64,000 bases of DNA from Actinomycetaceae bacterium MB13-C1-2 (GTDB lineage Bacteria > Actinomycetota > Actinomycetes > Actinomycetales > Actinomycetaceae): positions 1,674,001 through 1,738,000 of the forward strand of contig CP141731.1 in NCBI GenBank assembly GCA_035621235.1, written 5' to 3'. Of this stretch, positions 45,058 through 53,123 are shown piece after piece (the stretch's first letter is position 1; every line of letters starts with the position of its first letter). The notes under the pieces are model-generated. The model ran no database searches. It saw only the letters and a list, made by a program, of their open reading frames with translations, and was not told the origin of the DNA. The translations under genes and the position numbers were made by a program.

Positions 45058-45948
45058 ATGGCGCAGACAACGCTTCCGCCCAGTGCGGACCTTGAGAACA
45101 CATCCGCGAAGACGAAACATGACCGTGGTGGGGCCTGGTGGTTCTACACGATTGGCAAGGCCTTCTTTGGCTCAGTCTTTGTGGTCGTGGCGCTTTTTCC
45201 ACTGGCCTGGATGGTCATAGCAGGATTCAAATCGAAGACAGAGGTCATATCTACCCCGTTTCAGTTCTTCCCGGAAGTGTGGAAGTGGGAGAACTACACC
45301 CAGATTCTCTCTGATCCGACGTTTATGAAGACGATGGGATGGACCTTCATGGGTGCGATCCTGTTTACTCTGCTGGCGCTTACAATCAACTCATTGGCTG
45401 CGTATGCTTTTGCTCGCCTCGATTTTAGGTTCAAGAGTGCTCTCTGGGTCATTGTCATCACGACGATGTTTATTCCCGGAATGACCATTCTATTGACTAG
45501 CTTCGTGGTGGTCTCCGACCTAGGAATGCTGGATTCATTGGCAGTACTGGTCCTTCCGGGTGCTGCCAGCGCGGCAACAATATTCTTTATCAGGCAGTTC
45601 TATCTGAGCATTCCCTCGTCTCTAGAAGAGGCGGCGATGCTAGATGGTTGTAGCCGTTTCCAGATTTTCTGGCGATTGTTCCTTCCACTGTCGAAAGCCC
45701 CGTTCGTCGTTATGGGAATTACCACTTTCCTTGCGTACTGGAACTCGTACGTCTGGCCCATCATGACGATCACCAATCCAGATATGTACGTGGTACAGCA
45801 GTATCTAGCGACCTTCCGATCCGAACGTTCAACAGAACTCGGCCTGCTGATGGCTGGATCTGTGCTCGCAGCCGCGCCGGTAATCATCCTGTTCTTAATC
45901 TTCCAGAAGCAGATCATTGGAAATATCAAGATGGCCGGATTGAAGTAA
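45058..45948 (+). CDS. Sugar ABC transporter permease (MalG-like)
   Basis: A 296-residue membrane subunit with six helices and the EAA loop LEEAAMLDGCSRFQIFWRLFLP, followed by SKAPFVVMGITTFLAYWNSYVWP. The ATG at 45058 is one base after the first permease's stop; a TTG at 45049 is possible. It forms the translocation pore with the preceding protein. A perfect hairpin terminator follows. Confidence 0.92.
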   Translation: MAQTTLPPSADLENTSAKTKHDRGGAWWFYTIGKAFFGSVFVVVALFPLAWMVIAGFKSKTEVISTPFQFFPEVWKWENYTQILSDPTFMKTMGWTFMGAILFTLLALTINSLAAYAFARLDFRFKSALWVIVITTMFIPGMTILLTSFVVVSDLGMLDSLAVLVLPGAASAATIFFIRQFYLSIPSSLEEAAMLDGCSRFQIFWRLFLPLSKAPFVVMGITTFLAYWNSYVWPIMTITNPDMYVVQQYLATFRSERSTELGLLMAGSVLAAAPVIILFLIFQKQIIGNIKMAGLK

Positions 45949-45974
45949 CGCTTAGCCAAGAACTTGGTGGGTCC

Positions 45975-46010
45975 TCGAGGCAGTTATCTGGTCGCAGATA
46001 ACTGCCTCGA
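45975..46010. terminator. Terminator after the ABC transporter operon
   Basis: A perfect 16-bp stem TCGAGGCAGTTATCTG / CAGATAACTGCCTCGA with a 4-base loop GTCG, 26 bases after the permease stop. The U-run is lacking but the hairpin is very stable. Nothing else is seen in 46011-46139. Confidence 0.8.
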
Positions 46011-46139
46011 AGCTGATTGGGACGGGCTTAGTCTGTCTATCGAATGATCCGAGGTTTGCCGCCGGGGCCGAAGAAATTCCTGCAGATTCCTTCGGCCTGG
46101 ACGTTCGCCTTTCCCCAAAATAGTTCACGCGGTGAAGGA

Positions 46140-46406
46140 CTAGGCATCCATTAGCAGTCCTTGGGTGAGTGCTTGGCGTGCGTGTTCACTGGTACCGGCC
46201 CCGTGTTCTCGGGCCTGTTTTTCTACTAGCTCCTATAGTGAGTTTGGTACCCGCAGGCTCTTAGTGGTCATTGGTTCGTTCTTGCGCCAGGATGGGGTCT
46301 CGCGGGTGAGGACAGAGTCCGGGAACCCGGCCTCGGCTTCATCAGTCCAACGCATCACGTCTTCATCGGTGAACTCGACGCCGTTTGCACCAACATAAGT
46401 CTTCAT
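46140..46406 (-). pseudogene. Ribbon-helix-helix antitoxin gene with in-frame stop
   Basis: An 89-codon frame starts at ATG 46406, overlapping the toxin stop (ATGA). It reads MKTYVGANGVEFTDEDVMRW, later TTKSLRVPNSL, then TAG at 46233-46235, then ELVEKQAREHGAGTSEHARQ to a second stop at 46140. RHH antitoxins usually have Trp at this spot (LRVPNSLW-E), so TGG to TAG is the simplest explanation. The halves before and after the stop keep the same frame. The DNA-binding strand remains but the helices after it would be lost. Confidence 0.65.
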
Positions 46407-46669
46407 CTTGCCTCCCTCGTTTCCTTCTCGAATCCTGCCGTTAGATAGTTCGCGTGGATAATCATTACTTCGTCATCAGCTAGCTCCACTGCCACCAGTT
46501 CTAAGGCTCGCCCTGTTGGGTCGAAACAGATGCTTCCCCATCGGGATGGTTCTCTGTCCACGTCGCGTTCACGGATCCGCGTCACCAGTCTTGCTTCTAG
46601 GAGCGAATACCGAAGAGCTTCCTCGGTGAACCCTCGCTTCAAACCGTTCGGGTGAAAAGAGATCCGCAC
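46403..46669 (-). CDS. Small BrnT/toxin-like protein of a toxin-antitoxin pair
   Basis: An 88-residue protein with the feel of small actinobacterial toxins encoded ahead of an RHH antitoxin: an N-terminal FTEEALRYSLLEARLV helix region, then SICFDPTGRALELVAVELADDEVMIIHANYLTA, a beta-sheet segment ending in the IHA motif. GTG start, no strong ribosome site. The adjoining antitoxin gene carries an in-frame stop. An inverted repeat at 46682 upstream fits autoregulation. Family assignment is tentative. Confidence 0.55.
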   Translation of the reverse strand: MRISFHPNGLKRGFTEEALRYSLLEARLVTRIRERDVDREPSRWGSICFDPTGRALELVAVELADDEVMIIHANYLTAGFEKETREAR

Positions 46670-46681
46670 ACACTCGCTCTA

Positions 46682-46718
46682 ACGCAATACGTAAACGTAA
46701 TACATGCCCGTATTGCGT
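46682..46718. promoter_or_regulatory. Inverted repeat upstream of the toxin gene
   Basis: ACGCAATAC (46682-46690) and GTATTGCGT (46710-46718) form a perfect 9-bp inverted repeat around an inner GTAAACGTAATAC. Position just before the toxin start fits a toxin-antitoxin operator. Confidence 0.45.
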
Positions 46719-46719
46719 G

Positions 46720-46950
46720 TTAGCTGAATTGTCGTTTCCAGAACCCCGGTTTTTGGTCTTCAGGAGCCAACCTCCCGGCAGGATTATCCGAGTGGATTGG
46801 AGTGGCTTCCATTTCCTGGACGCGAGAGAGCTTTGCGGCGATGACCGCGCGAGCTCAAGCCTCACACCCGATCATTGGAACCCGCTGTTTCACCGGGTTC
46901 CAACCGAGGGTTCGGACCTGTTCGATTCGCCGAGCTGCAATGGTGGTCAT
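46720..46950 (-). pseudogene. Interrupted small open frame, unknown protein
   Basis: From ATG 46950 a 77-codon frame runs to TAA at 46720 with one in-frame TGA after 31 codons. Before the stop it reads TTIAARRIEQVRTLGWNPV; after it, ARAVIAAKLSRVQEMEATPI and a Trp-containing end PGFWKRQFS. Both parts have protein-like composition but no family is recognised. A 10-bp hairpin, TTGGAACCCG / CGGGTTCCAA at 46875-46903, lies in its first part and might instead serve as terminator of the hydrolase operon. Could be chance. Confidence 0.3.
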
Positions 46951-47000
46951 AAGGGACCAGAGTCAGTGCCAGGAGTGCCGACAGGTAGATTGACCAGTGT

Positions 47001-48638
47001 TTAGCTACCTGTATGGTCTAGCCAGACCTCCAGTTCAGTCACCGACGTGAACTGAGCGTCCCCTCCCGGCTCTCCGATGATTCGGACTGCATCGGCACAG
47101 ACTCTTGGGAACCGAAACTCGTACTCATCCCACTCCAGAGCCGTGTAGTCATTCGGGTAAGAGGGGGAGACGCTCACGTCGTCGATTGTTCTCCACTGTC
47201 CGTCCGTGCGTATTTCGACTTGAGGACCTGTTCTAAACCAGCCACCCTGTGAGTCCTGAGGTCCCGGACAATAAATGATCCGATCGAAACAGCGCGGAGT
47301 CGGCCACTGGTATCCCCAGTAGTGAGAACCGTTGTTTGGGCCGTATGCAGAATCTTCACCGATGTCGCGACGACCGTCATTTAGCACTACAGTCTGACCT
47401 TCCCGAACCCGCGCGACCAACGGGTACGTGTCGGCATCGAGCGCAACATTGCGGGGGACGAAAGAAGACGGTCCTACATCATTCCCCAAGTCCTGCTTCA
47501 AAATGACTTTGCGCATCCCGTACGAATACGCCCGTCCACCCCTGGTAGAAGCAGGGGCGAACCAGTTGCTTTGCATCCACATCACGGTGCCGTCATCCGA
47601 GATGAACTTGGAGGGGATAGTGGGCGCATAACCACCGTGTTTGGCAATGGGAGATTTCGGACCTTGCCACGGAATGTGACCGTAATCGATAGAACCGATG
47701 TGATTCCATGGTCCCCACGGTCGTGGAGCTTCGTAGAACTCGTGTGTGAACTCACTCCACGAGCTATAGATATACCGCTGAAGGCCGGGGTTCCAAACCA
47801 CGCCACCTTGCGCGACGCGCGTGTGGTCGCCACGACCACCGAAGCCGAGTGGCTCGGGGTACATGCGGGTCTGGTCCGTAAGCACGGGCATCTTGTCTTC
47901 TATGGATGAAGACCAAATCGGCTGGTCGCCGCTATCCCCGGCATAGAACTGCCACTTGCTACGATCTTGGATGGAATCAATCGGGACTTTTGCAAGGAAG
48001 AGCTCGGTTGGATCCGGTTGGATGCGAGAGTGAGAGGTTCTCCAGTTACCGTCCAGGCCGTATGCGTATGCCCACCTGTTCCCACGGTTTGACTGGCCCA
48101 GGTCTAGAAACATGATTGTTGTGAACCTGTGGTCGGTGAACATGGGTGTTTCGGCCCAGGACCATGTCTTACCGTAGTCATCGGAGCGCACGATCGTGGC
48201 CGTGGGTGCCTCGTCGAAAGCGTTGCCGACATCAGGACGCCGCAGGTCTTGGACCGCCAGATAGAGCTCGTCCTTTCCGTTTCCATCCCCGTCAGCCGCC
48301 AGCATTCCAGTAGGTTTCCTGTTGAATGAGACTGAGTCCCAAGTGGGGGCGATATCCTCGCCATCACTTAGTCGCTCTCCACTCAGGTCCGTTTCTGGAC
48401 TACCGTCAATCCGATTCATGACGATATCGCTCCAACCGTGCCTAGCGAAGCCCGTGCCGTCGCCACATGCGGAATACAGGGCGCCGTCATCAGCCCAGGC
48501 CGATGGCCAGAGGTCTCCGTCGCTGTTGCTTGACACCGAGTTTGCCTGCTCGACGTGGAGAACTCTTACCTGCAGTGGAGAGTCATCGGGCGATACTGGG
48601 ACCGAGTCAGACTCTAGGTCGCTAAAGGAGCTCATCAT
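47001..48638 (-). CDS. DUF4185 / GH183 endo-D-arabinanase-like protein with C-terminal beta-sandwich, cytoplasmic
   Basis: A 545-residue protein without signal peptide. Residues ~40-390 are a DUF4185 five-bladed-propeller-type domain. Its landmarks, DGDLWPSAWADDGALYSACGDG, FNRKPTGML, AYGLDGNWRTS, PDPTELFLAKVPIDSIQDR and FYEAPRPWGPW, recur in the lipoprotein at 54685. The last ~150 residues resemble a discoidin/F5-8C carbohydrate-binding domain (FTSVTELEVW). DUF4185 is now GH183, with reported endo-D-arabinanase activity on mycobacterial D-arabinan. Here it probably cuts imported oligosaccharides. It follows the GH172 gene by 17 bases. Confidence 0.85.
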   Translation of the reverse strand: MMSSFSDLESDSVPVSPDDSPLQVRVLHVEQANSVSSNSDGDLWPSAWADDGALYSACGDGTGFARHGWSDIVMNRIDGSPETDLSGERLSDGEDIAPTWDSVSFNRKPTGMLAADGDGNGKDELYLAVQDLRRPDVGNAFDEAPTATIVRSDDYGKTWSWAETPMFTDHRFTTIMFLDLGQSNRGNRWAYAYGLDGNWRTSHSRIQPDPTELFLAKVPIDSIQDRSKWQFYAGDSGDQPIWSSSIEDKMPVLTDQTRMYPEPLGFGGRGDHTRVAQGGVVWNPGLQRYIYSSWSEFTHEFYEAPRPWGPWNHIGSIDYGHIPWQGPKSPIAKHGGYAPTIPSKFISDDGTVMWMQSNWFAPASTRGGRAYSYGMRKVILKQDLGNDVGPSSFVPRNVALDADTYPLVARVREGQTVVLNDGRRDIGEDSAYGPNNGSHYWGYQWPTPRCFDRIIYCPGPQDSQGGWFRTGPQVEIRTDGQWRTIDDVSVSPSYPNDYTALEWDEYEFRFPRVCADAVRIIGEPGGDAQFTSVTELEVWLDHTGS

Positions 48639-48655
48639 TAGGCTTTCTGGCGCCG

Positions 48656-49792
48656 TTACGATTGCGGCTCGCGTGGGGGAGTCGCCCCAACATCGGGTAC
48701 GGGTCCGGCACCTAAATGGACCTCCAAGTCGTCGGCGCTGGGCGTTCTTGGGCGTCGAGCCGTCGGTCGGTCTAAATAGAACATTGCAGTCGAGGCGATG
48801 TCGTCCCTAAGCGGCAAGTACCTCCAGCCACTACGCCAGCCAAGTGCCTGAATGTCGACCCTTGGGACTCCCTTTGAGAAGTTGATCGGATCCTGGATGT
48901 GGAAACGGTACATACCGAATCGTTGTTGGGATACGTACAGGCCGTCCGGTCGGATGACCTGAGGCATACCCAGATACGGAGTAGAGAAGGTTGTGTAGCC
49001 GTCCCCAGGAACATCGAAGTTCCAGGCGCCTCCGAAGTAGTCCTCTGTTCCAGTCCCACAAATTGTTGGATAGTCGGTGTCATCGTCGAGGTAGAACTTG
49101 ATCTCGCCTTCGCCCCACCAACCGTTGGAGTTGCTACCCCACGCAATGTAGGTGCCGACATACTGCCCGTGCCCCTCTACACCTTCGAGAATCACATGGG
49201 GAGTCAACTCCTCTAACGGATTCGACCGACGCCACTGGGAGTGGAAATACCCCTCGTTCGAGTAGTCGCCTCCCAGTTCGTATGTGATTTGATAGTAAAT
49301 CCGAACGTCCACTGTCGATGTGTTCTCGATCGTCAACCGTGCGCTCTCTTGAAAAGGCATGGGCCAATACGAGTTGAATCCACCGTTTGGGTTGGCCGCA
49401 ATCGGCTGCGAGTCCACTTGAGCAAAGACGCCCCATCCGTTGCAGAAAAAGTCGCCGTAGGGAACCTCTACAGCGGGTTCACTTGCTCCGTCCCAGAATG
49501 CCCGAAGAATAAGTGTGCGCCAGTTGTCGGTGTGGGTGGTCATCCAGATGTGGGTGATCTTGCCGGCAGTCGTAATATTGGCCAGTTCGAATGTCTCTCC
49601 AGGCTTGATATCCACGCTAGGAGAGATCTTCCAACCGGTCCCAAGATCGCGGGCACAATCAGCTCCGGTTCCTTCGGTCGCCATCCCCCCTTTTCCGGGG
49701 GACCCGTCGAAGTTCTCGGGCGAAATCGAGCGCGTCTGCACATTTCGAAGCGCACTGATAGCCGACAAACCGCTTCCAAGAGGTTCTGCCAT
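48656..49792 (-). CDS. DUF2961 / GH172 exo-D-arabinofuranosidase-like enzyme, cytoplasmic
   Basis: A 378-residue DUF2961 protein without signal peptide. The two segments expected to carry the catalytic glutamates are present: WWGEGEIKFYLDDD and ICGTGTEDYFGGAWNF; the N-terminal ISPENFDGSPGKGG and DFFCNGWG match the family. GH172 members include alpha-D-fructofuranosidases and exo-alpha-D-arabinofuranosidases; with two GH183 genes nearby the latter is inferred. The ATG at 49792 sits nine bases after AGAAGG; one at 49798 is only three bases away. It heads a two-gene unit with the GH183 gene and faces the GH116 gene across a 237-base region with two LacI sites. Confidence 0.85.
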   Translation of the reverse strand: MAEPLGSGLSAISALRNVQTRSISPENFDGSPGKGGMATEGTGADCARDLGTGWKISPSVDIKPGETFELANITTAGKITHIWMTTHTDNWRTLILRAFWDGASEPAVEVPYGDFFCNGWGVFAQVDSQPIAANPNGGFNSYWPMPFQESARLTIENTSTVDVRIYYQITYELGGDYSNEGYFHSQWRRSNPLEELTPHVILEGVEGHGQYVGTYIAWGSNSNGWWGEGEIKFYLDDDTDYPTICGTGTEDYFGGAWNFDVPGDGYTTFSTPYLGMPQVIRPDGLYVSQQRFGMYRFHIQDPINFSKGVPRVDIQALGWRSGWRYLPLRDDIASTAMFYLDRPTARRPRTPSADDLEVHLGAGPVPDVGATPPREPQS

Positions 49793-49865
49793 AGTCATAT
49801 ACCTTCTACTAGTCGGAGCACATCTCTGTGCTTATTTCGATGCGAAAGCAGACCCACAAAAGGTG

Positions 49866-49879
49866 GGTAATCGATTTCA
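49866..49879. promoter_or_regulatory. LacI operator between GH172 and GH116 genes (near GH172)
   Basis: GGTAATCGATTTCA keeps the ATCGATTTC half of the consensus. It continues AATAAGTTATCAT, almost the same as after the operator at 56002, so a shared promoter layout is likely. Confidence 0.65.
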
Positions 49880-49963
49880 ATAAGTTATCATCGACTTCAG
49901 ATAGGTGTCAAAGGTCCTGACAGCTAAAGAAGGCTTCGGGACATAATCGTCGGCTCATATATG

Positions 49964-49977
49964 AGAAATCGATTTCT
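49964..49977. promoter_or_regulatory. LacI operator before the GH116 gene
   Basis: AGAAATCGATTTCT is a perfect palindrome identical to the site at 39045, 52 bases before the GTG start at 50030. Confidence 0.82.
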
Positions 49978-50029
49978 ATTACTACCAATTAAGATAGTGT
50001 TCTCTTCAACGTTCAGGAGGGTTTCAACG

Positions 50030-52615
50030 GTGGACAATCACGAGCCATATTCCGATGTTTATAGCACCAGTAGCAAGAGCGACACAGATACGTGGCGGGT
50101 TCGGCGCCGTTCCAGGGGAATTCCACATACCAGCGAAGCTACCGCGTTTCCTCTCGGAGGCATTGGGACCGGGAACGTGTCGATCGGAGCGCGAGGCGAA
50201 TTGCGTGACTGGGAGCTCGAGAATCACCAGGACAAGGGGCGCGATAACCCGTATAGTTTTTTCTCAATTTTCGTAAAACCGGAAGGGGAACAACCGATCA
50301 CCCGGGTGTTGGAGGCCCGTCGAACCGGTCGGCTAGATCGTGACATCGGATTCTCATTTGATCAGACGGCAGGACTCCCACGTTTGGAGTCAGCGACGCT
50401 TTTTGGTGAGTATCCAGTTGTTGAGGTCGACTTTGACGACGATGAACTTCCCGTGATTGTTACTCTGCGCGCGTTTACTCCTTTGGTGCCACTTGATGCC
50501 GACCGTTCGGGCGTTCCGGGCGCGGTTCTGAGATATTCAGTCACGAATCCGGGGCGGCTCCCTGTTGACGTTACGGTTGCTGGCTCGATGAGCCACACGG
50601 CGGGACGCGGGGATGGACCGTTTGGCATGCGTGCCAAACAGAGTGTCAGGTTTCGGGAACAAGGCAATATTCGCGGGCTAGATTTCGGAGTCGACTTGCC
50701 CGAGGATGATTTTGGGTATGGAACACTGAGCCTTACCACCACCGCGGACGAAATAACGGTTAAGCCGCAGTGGGTTACGGGCTTTTGGCCCGATGGTTCT
50801 CGGCTGTTCTGGGATGACCTCAGCGATGATGGGATGTTGGATGCGGAACCCAGGCTGACACTTGAGGACAGGCCAAGAGGTCTGTTTGGAGCTAACGTGC
50901 CCCCAGGGCCGATGTCGGAAGAAGACCTGTTCGATCATCTTCCGCGTATCCGTACTGGATCTCTTGGGATTCCAAAACGGCTTCTTCCGGGAGAGACAGC
51001 CGAGTTTGAATTTGTGCTCTCCTGGTGTTTCCCGAACAGGCATCGCGCTTGGCAAGGACACATGGGCCTTGAGAACACGAATGAGAACCAGGTGGTCAAG
51101 AACCACTACGCGACGCTCTGGCCCGAGGCATGGGCGGCGTCCGAGTATCTGCACGAGAATCTGGCAGAACTTGAGTCCATAACTGACAGCTACGTTGATT
51201 CGTTGTATGACTCAACGCTAGATCCCGCGATCATTGATGCCATCGGTGCAAACGTCGCGGCGCTTCGTTCCACCACCTGTTTCGTCGTCGAGAGTCCTAA
51301 TCCCCAGATTGGGACGGGGCCGGTCTTTGCGGCGTGGGAGGGATCGTTCGATCACGGAGGCGCGTGTGAGGGAACGTGCACCCACGTGTGGTCATATGCT
51401 CAAACAGCCGCGTACCTGTTCCCGAGTCTCGAGCGTTCAGCGCGCCGAGTCGAGTTTTTACTTGAGACAGACGGTGAAGGGGCGCAGAAGTTTCGGACGA
51501 ATCGCGTCTTCGGTGGACCGCCCTGGTATATGACTCCGGCTGTTGATGGGCAGTTGGGAACGTTCCTCCGGTTGTATCGCGAGTGGAAGTTCAGCGGGGA
51601 TGACGACTTCCTTAAGGAACTTTGGCCGGCCGCCGTTTCGAGTCTTGAGTATGCGACCACCACGTGGGATAGAAATGGTGATGGTTTGCTGGACGGCGAG
51701 TTGCACAACACCTACGACATAGAGTTTTACGGTATCGATCCGCTCGCAAACGGAATTTACCTGGCGGCGCTGCGATCCGGTGAGCAGATGGCCGGATACC
51801 TTGGGGAGCGGGAGCTTGCAGCACGGTGGCACTCGCTCGCGGCAACGGTTGCCGAGCAGATGGATACCGTGCTCTGGAATGGAGCTTGGTATCGGCAAGT
51901 TCTGGATGACGTCGACGAACACAGATATCAGTACGGCGAAGGAGTCCTATCTGACCAACTCCTGGGGCAGTACCATGCCTATGTCACCGGGCTAGGCGAG
52001 ATCCTTCCTAGGGAACGTGTGCGATCGGCTCTTCGCTCGATCTTCCAGCACAACTTCCGCACGGACCTCAGTCACCATGAGAGTACACAACGCGTTTACG
52101 CTCTTAACGATGAGGGCGGGTTGCTTTTGGCGTCCTGGCCGACAGGTGGACGTCCAAGAATTCCCTTCATCTACTCCGATGAAGTATGGACCGGTATCGA
52201 ACACCAAGTCGCTGCGTCACTCGCCTTTGCTGACTTGACGGACGAAGCCGTGAAGATCGAGCAATCCTTGCGCGCAAGATACGACGGGAGCTCGCGTAGT
52301 CCGTGGTGCGAGATTGAGTGGGGGAATCATTACGCGCGGTCGTTGGCGTCTTGGTCTTTGCTCCTCGCATTCACGGGAACCCAGTGGGATGCTCCAAGCA
52401 AAACTCTCAGTTTTGATCCCCGTGTCCCCCTCCCAATGAAGGCACTCTTCACGACGGGAGATGGTTGGGGAAGTGTCACTATTGAGGAGAATCGTCTCAT
52501 TGTCCGCTTGCTTGGGGGCAGATTGGACGTGAAGGATGTCCGATTCCGAGGTAGTCGAGCAGGGGGACCACTAGTACTAGAGGAGGGAGACGAGGCCGTT
52601 ATCGATCTCGCATAG
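50030..52615 (+). CDS. GH116-family glycoside hydrolase, cytoplasmic
   Basis: An 861-residue protein with the two-domain GH116 (GBA2-like) layout. The N-terminal beta-sandwich opens AFPLGGIGTGNVSIGARGEL; the (alpha/alpha)6 catalytic domain has HGGACEGTCTHVWSY near residue 445 (probable nucleophile Glu) and GELHNTYDIEFYGIDPLANG near 560 (probable acid/base Asp). No signal peptide. GH116 covers beta-glucosidases and beta-xylosidases, and also an exo-beta-D-arabinofuranosidase reported to act with GH172 and GH183 on mycobacterial D-arabinan; that role is inferred here. The GTG at 50030 has AGGAGGG eight bases upstream; the longer frame from 49961 would run through the operator. Confidence 0.86.
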   Translation: MDNHEPYSDVYSTSSKSDTDTWRVRRRSRGIPHTSEATAFPLGGIGTGNVSIGARGELRDWELENHQDKGRDNPYSFFSIFVKPEGEQPITRVLEARRTGRLDRDIGFSFDQTAGLPRLESATLFGEYPVVEVDFDDDELPVIVTLRAFTPLVPLDADRSGVPGAVLRYSVTNPGRLPVDVTVAGSMSHTAGRGDGPFGMRAKQSVRFREQGNIRGLDFGVDLPEDDFGYGTLSLTTTADEITVKPQWVTGFWPDGSRLFWDDLSDDGMLDAEPRLTLEDRPRGLFGANVPPGPMSEEDLFDHLPRIRTGSLGIPKRLLPGETAEFEFVLSWCFPNRHRAWQGHMGLENTNENQVVKNHYATLWPEAWAASEYLHENLAELESITDSYVDSLYDSTLDPAIIDAIGANVAALRSTTCFVVESPNPQIGTGPVFAAWEGSFDHGGACEGTCTHVWSYAQTAAYLFPSLERSARRVEFLLETDGEGAQKFRTNRVFGGPPWYMTPAVDGQLGTFLRLYREWKFSGDDDFLKELWPAAVSSLEYATTTWDRNGDGLLDGELHNTYDIEFYGIDPLANGIYLAALRSGEQMAGYLGERELAARWHSLAATVAEQMDTVLWNGAWYRQVLDDVDEHRYQYGEGVLSDQLLGQYHAYVTGLGEILPRERVRSALRSIFQHNFRTDLSHHESTQRVYALNDEGGLLLASWPTGGRPRIPFIYSDEVWTGIEHQVAASLAFADLTDEAVKIEQSLRARYDGSSRSPWCEIEWGNHYARSLASWSLLLAFTGTQWDAPSKTLSFDPRVPLPMKALFTTGDGWGSVTIEENRLIVRLLGGRLDVKDVRFRGSRAGGPLVLEEGDEAVIDLA

Positions 52616-52913
52616 GGCAACCTAGAGGTCCGCTATCTGGGCACATCACAATGACGCGTCACTCTCGAGCCTTGGACCGCCGTGGTAAGGCTGCTACTTG
52701 TCCGCACCATAGTGTTACGGCCGTCGGATGTCGGATCGTCGGTTCGGGCACGAAGCGGTTTTGGGTTTTCTTCGCAGCGAATATGGGAGAAGGCACAGGG
52801 GCCGGCAGCTGCGAACGAACTGGCGGGTTAGACATATCCTCCCGCTACGTAGATTGAGGGTTGCCTGATCTTCTGTTGTGTATCAGCGTGCCCGGCGACT
52901 CGCCATCAACCTC

Positions 52914-52927
52914 TGAAATTGATTTCA
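52914..52927. promoter_or_regulatory. LacI operator, distal, before second binding-protein gene
   Basis: TGAAATTGATTTCA differs from the consensus by one central base. It is 121 bases from the next site (53035), a spacing that would allow looping. 52616-52913 shows no gene. Confidence 0.7.
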
Positions 52928-53034
52928 CAGAAATGCCAGAAAAGCGCATCTACGAGCTGCGATCGTTACATTATTGATACGGGAAAACAGCTTGGATCCC
53001 TTGATCGTTAGCATGACCTGCCTCATACTCAGAG

Positions 53035-53048
53035 TGAAATCGATTTCG
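53035..53048. promoter_or_regulatory. LacI operator, proximal, before second binding-protein gene
   Basis: TGAAATCGATTTCG, one base from a perfect palindrome, 75 bases upstream of the binding-protein ATG. Confidence 0.78.
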
Positions 53049-53123
53049 CATATCGCGAGTCGGTTGTCAACGGTGACGTCTAACAAGAGCATCGCCAGTC
53101 CTAGAAACAAATGAGGAAATCTA

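Noticed and set aside
49961-50029. N-terminal extension of the GH116 gene
   Set aside because: It would translate through the LacI operator and lacks a ribosome site; the GTG at 50030 has AGGAGGG at good spacing.
52651-52857. Small plus-strand open frame between GH116 and binding-protein genes
   Set aside because: No ribosome site, no domain, unusual composition; the region looks like plain intergenic sequence.
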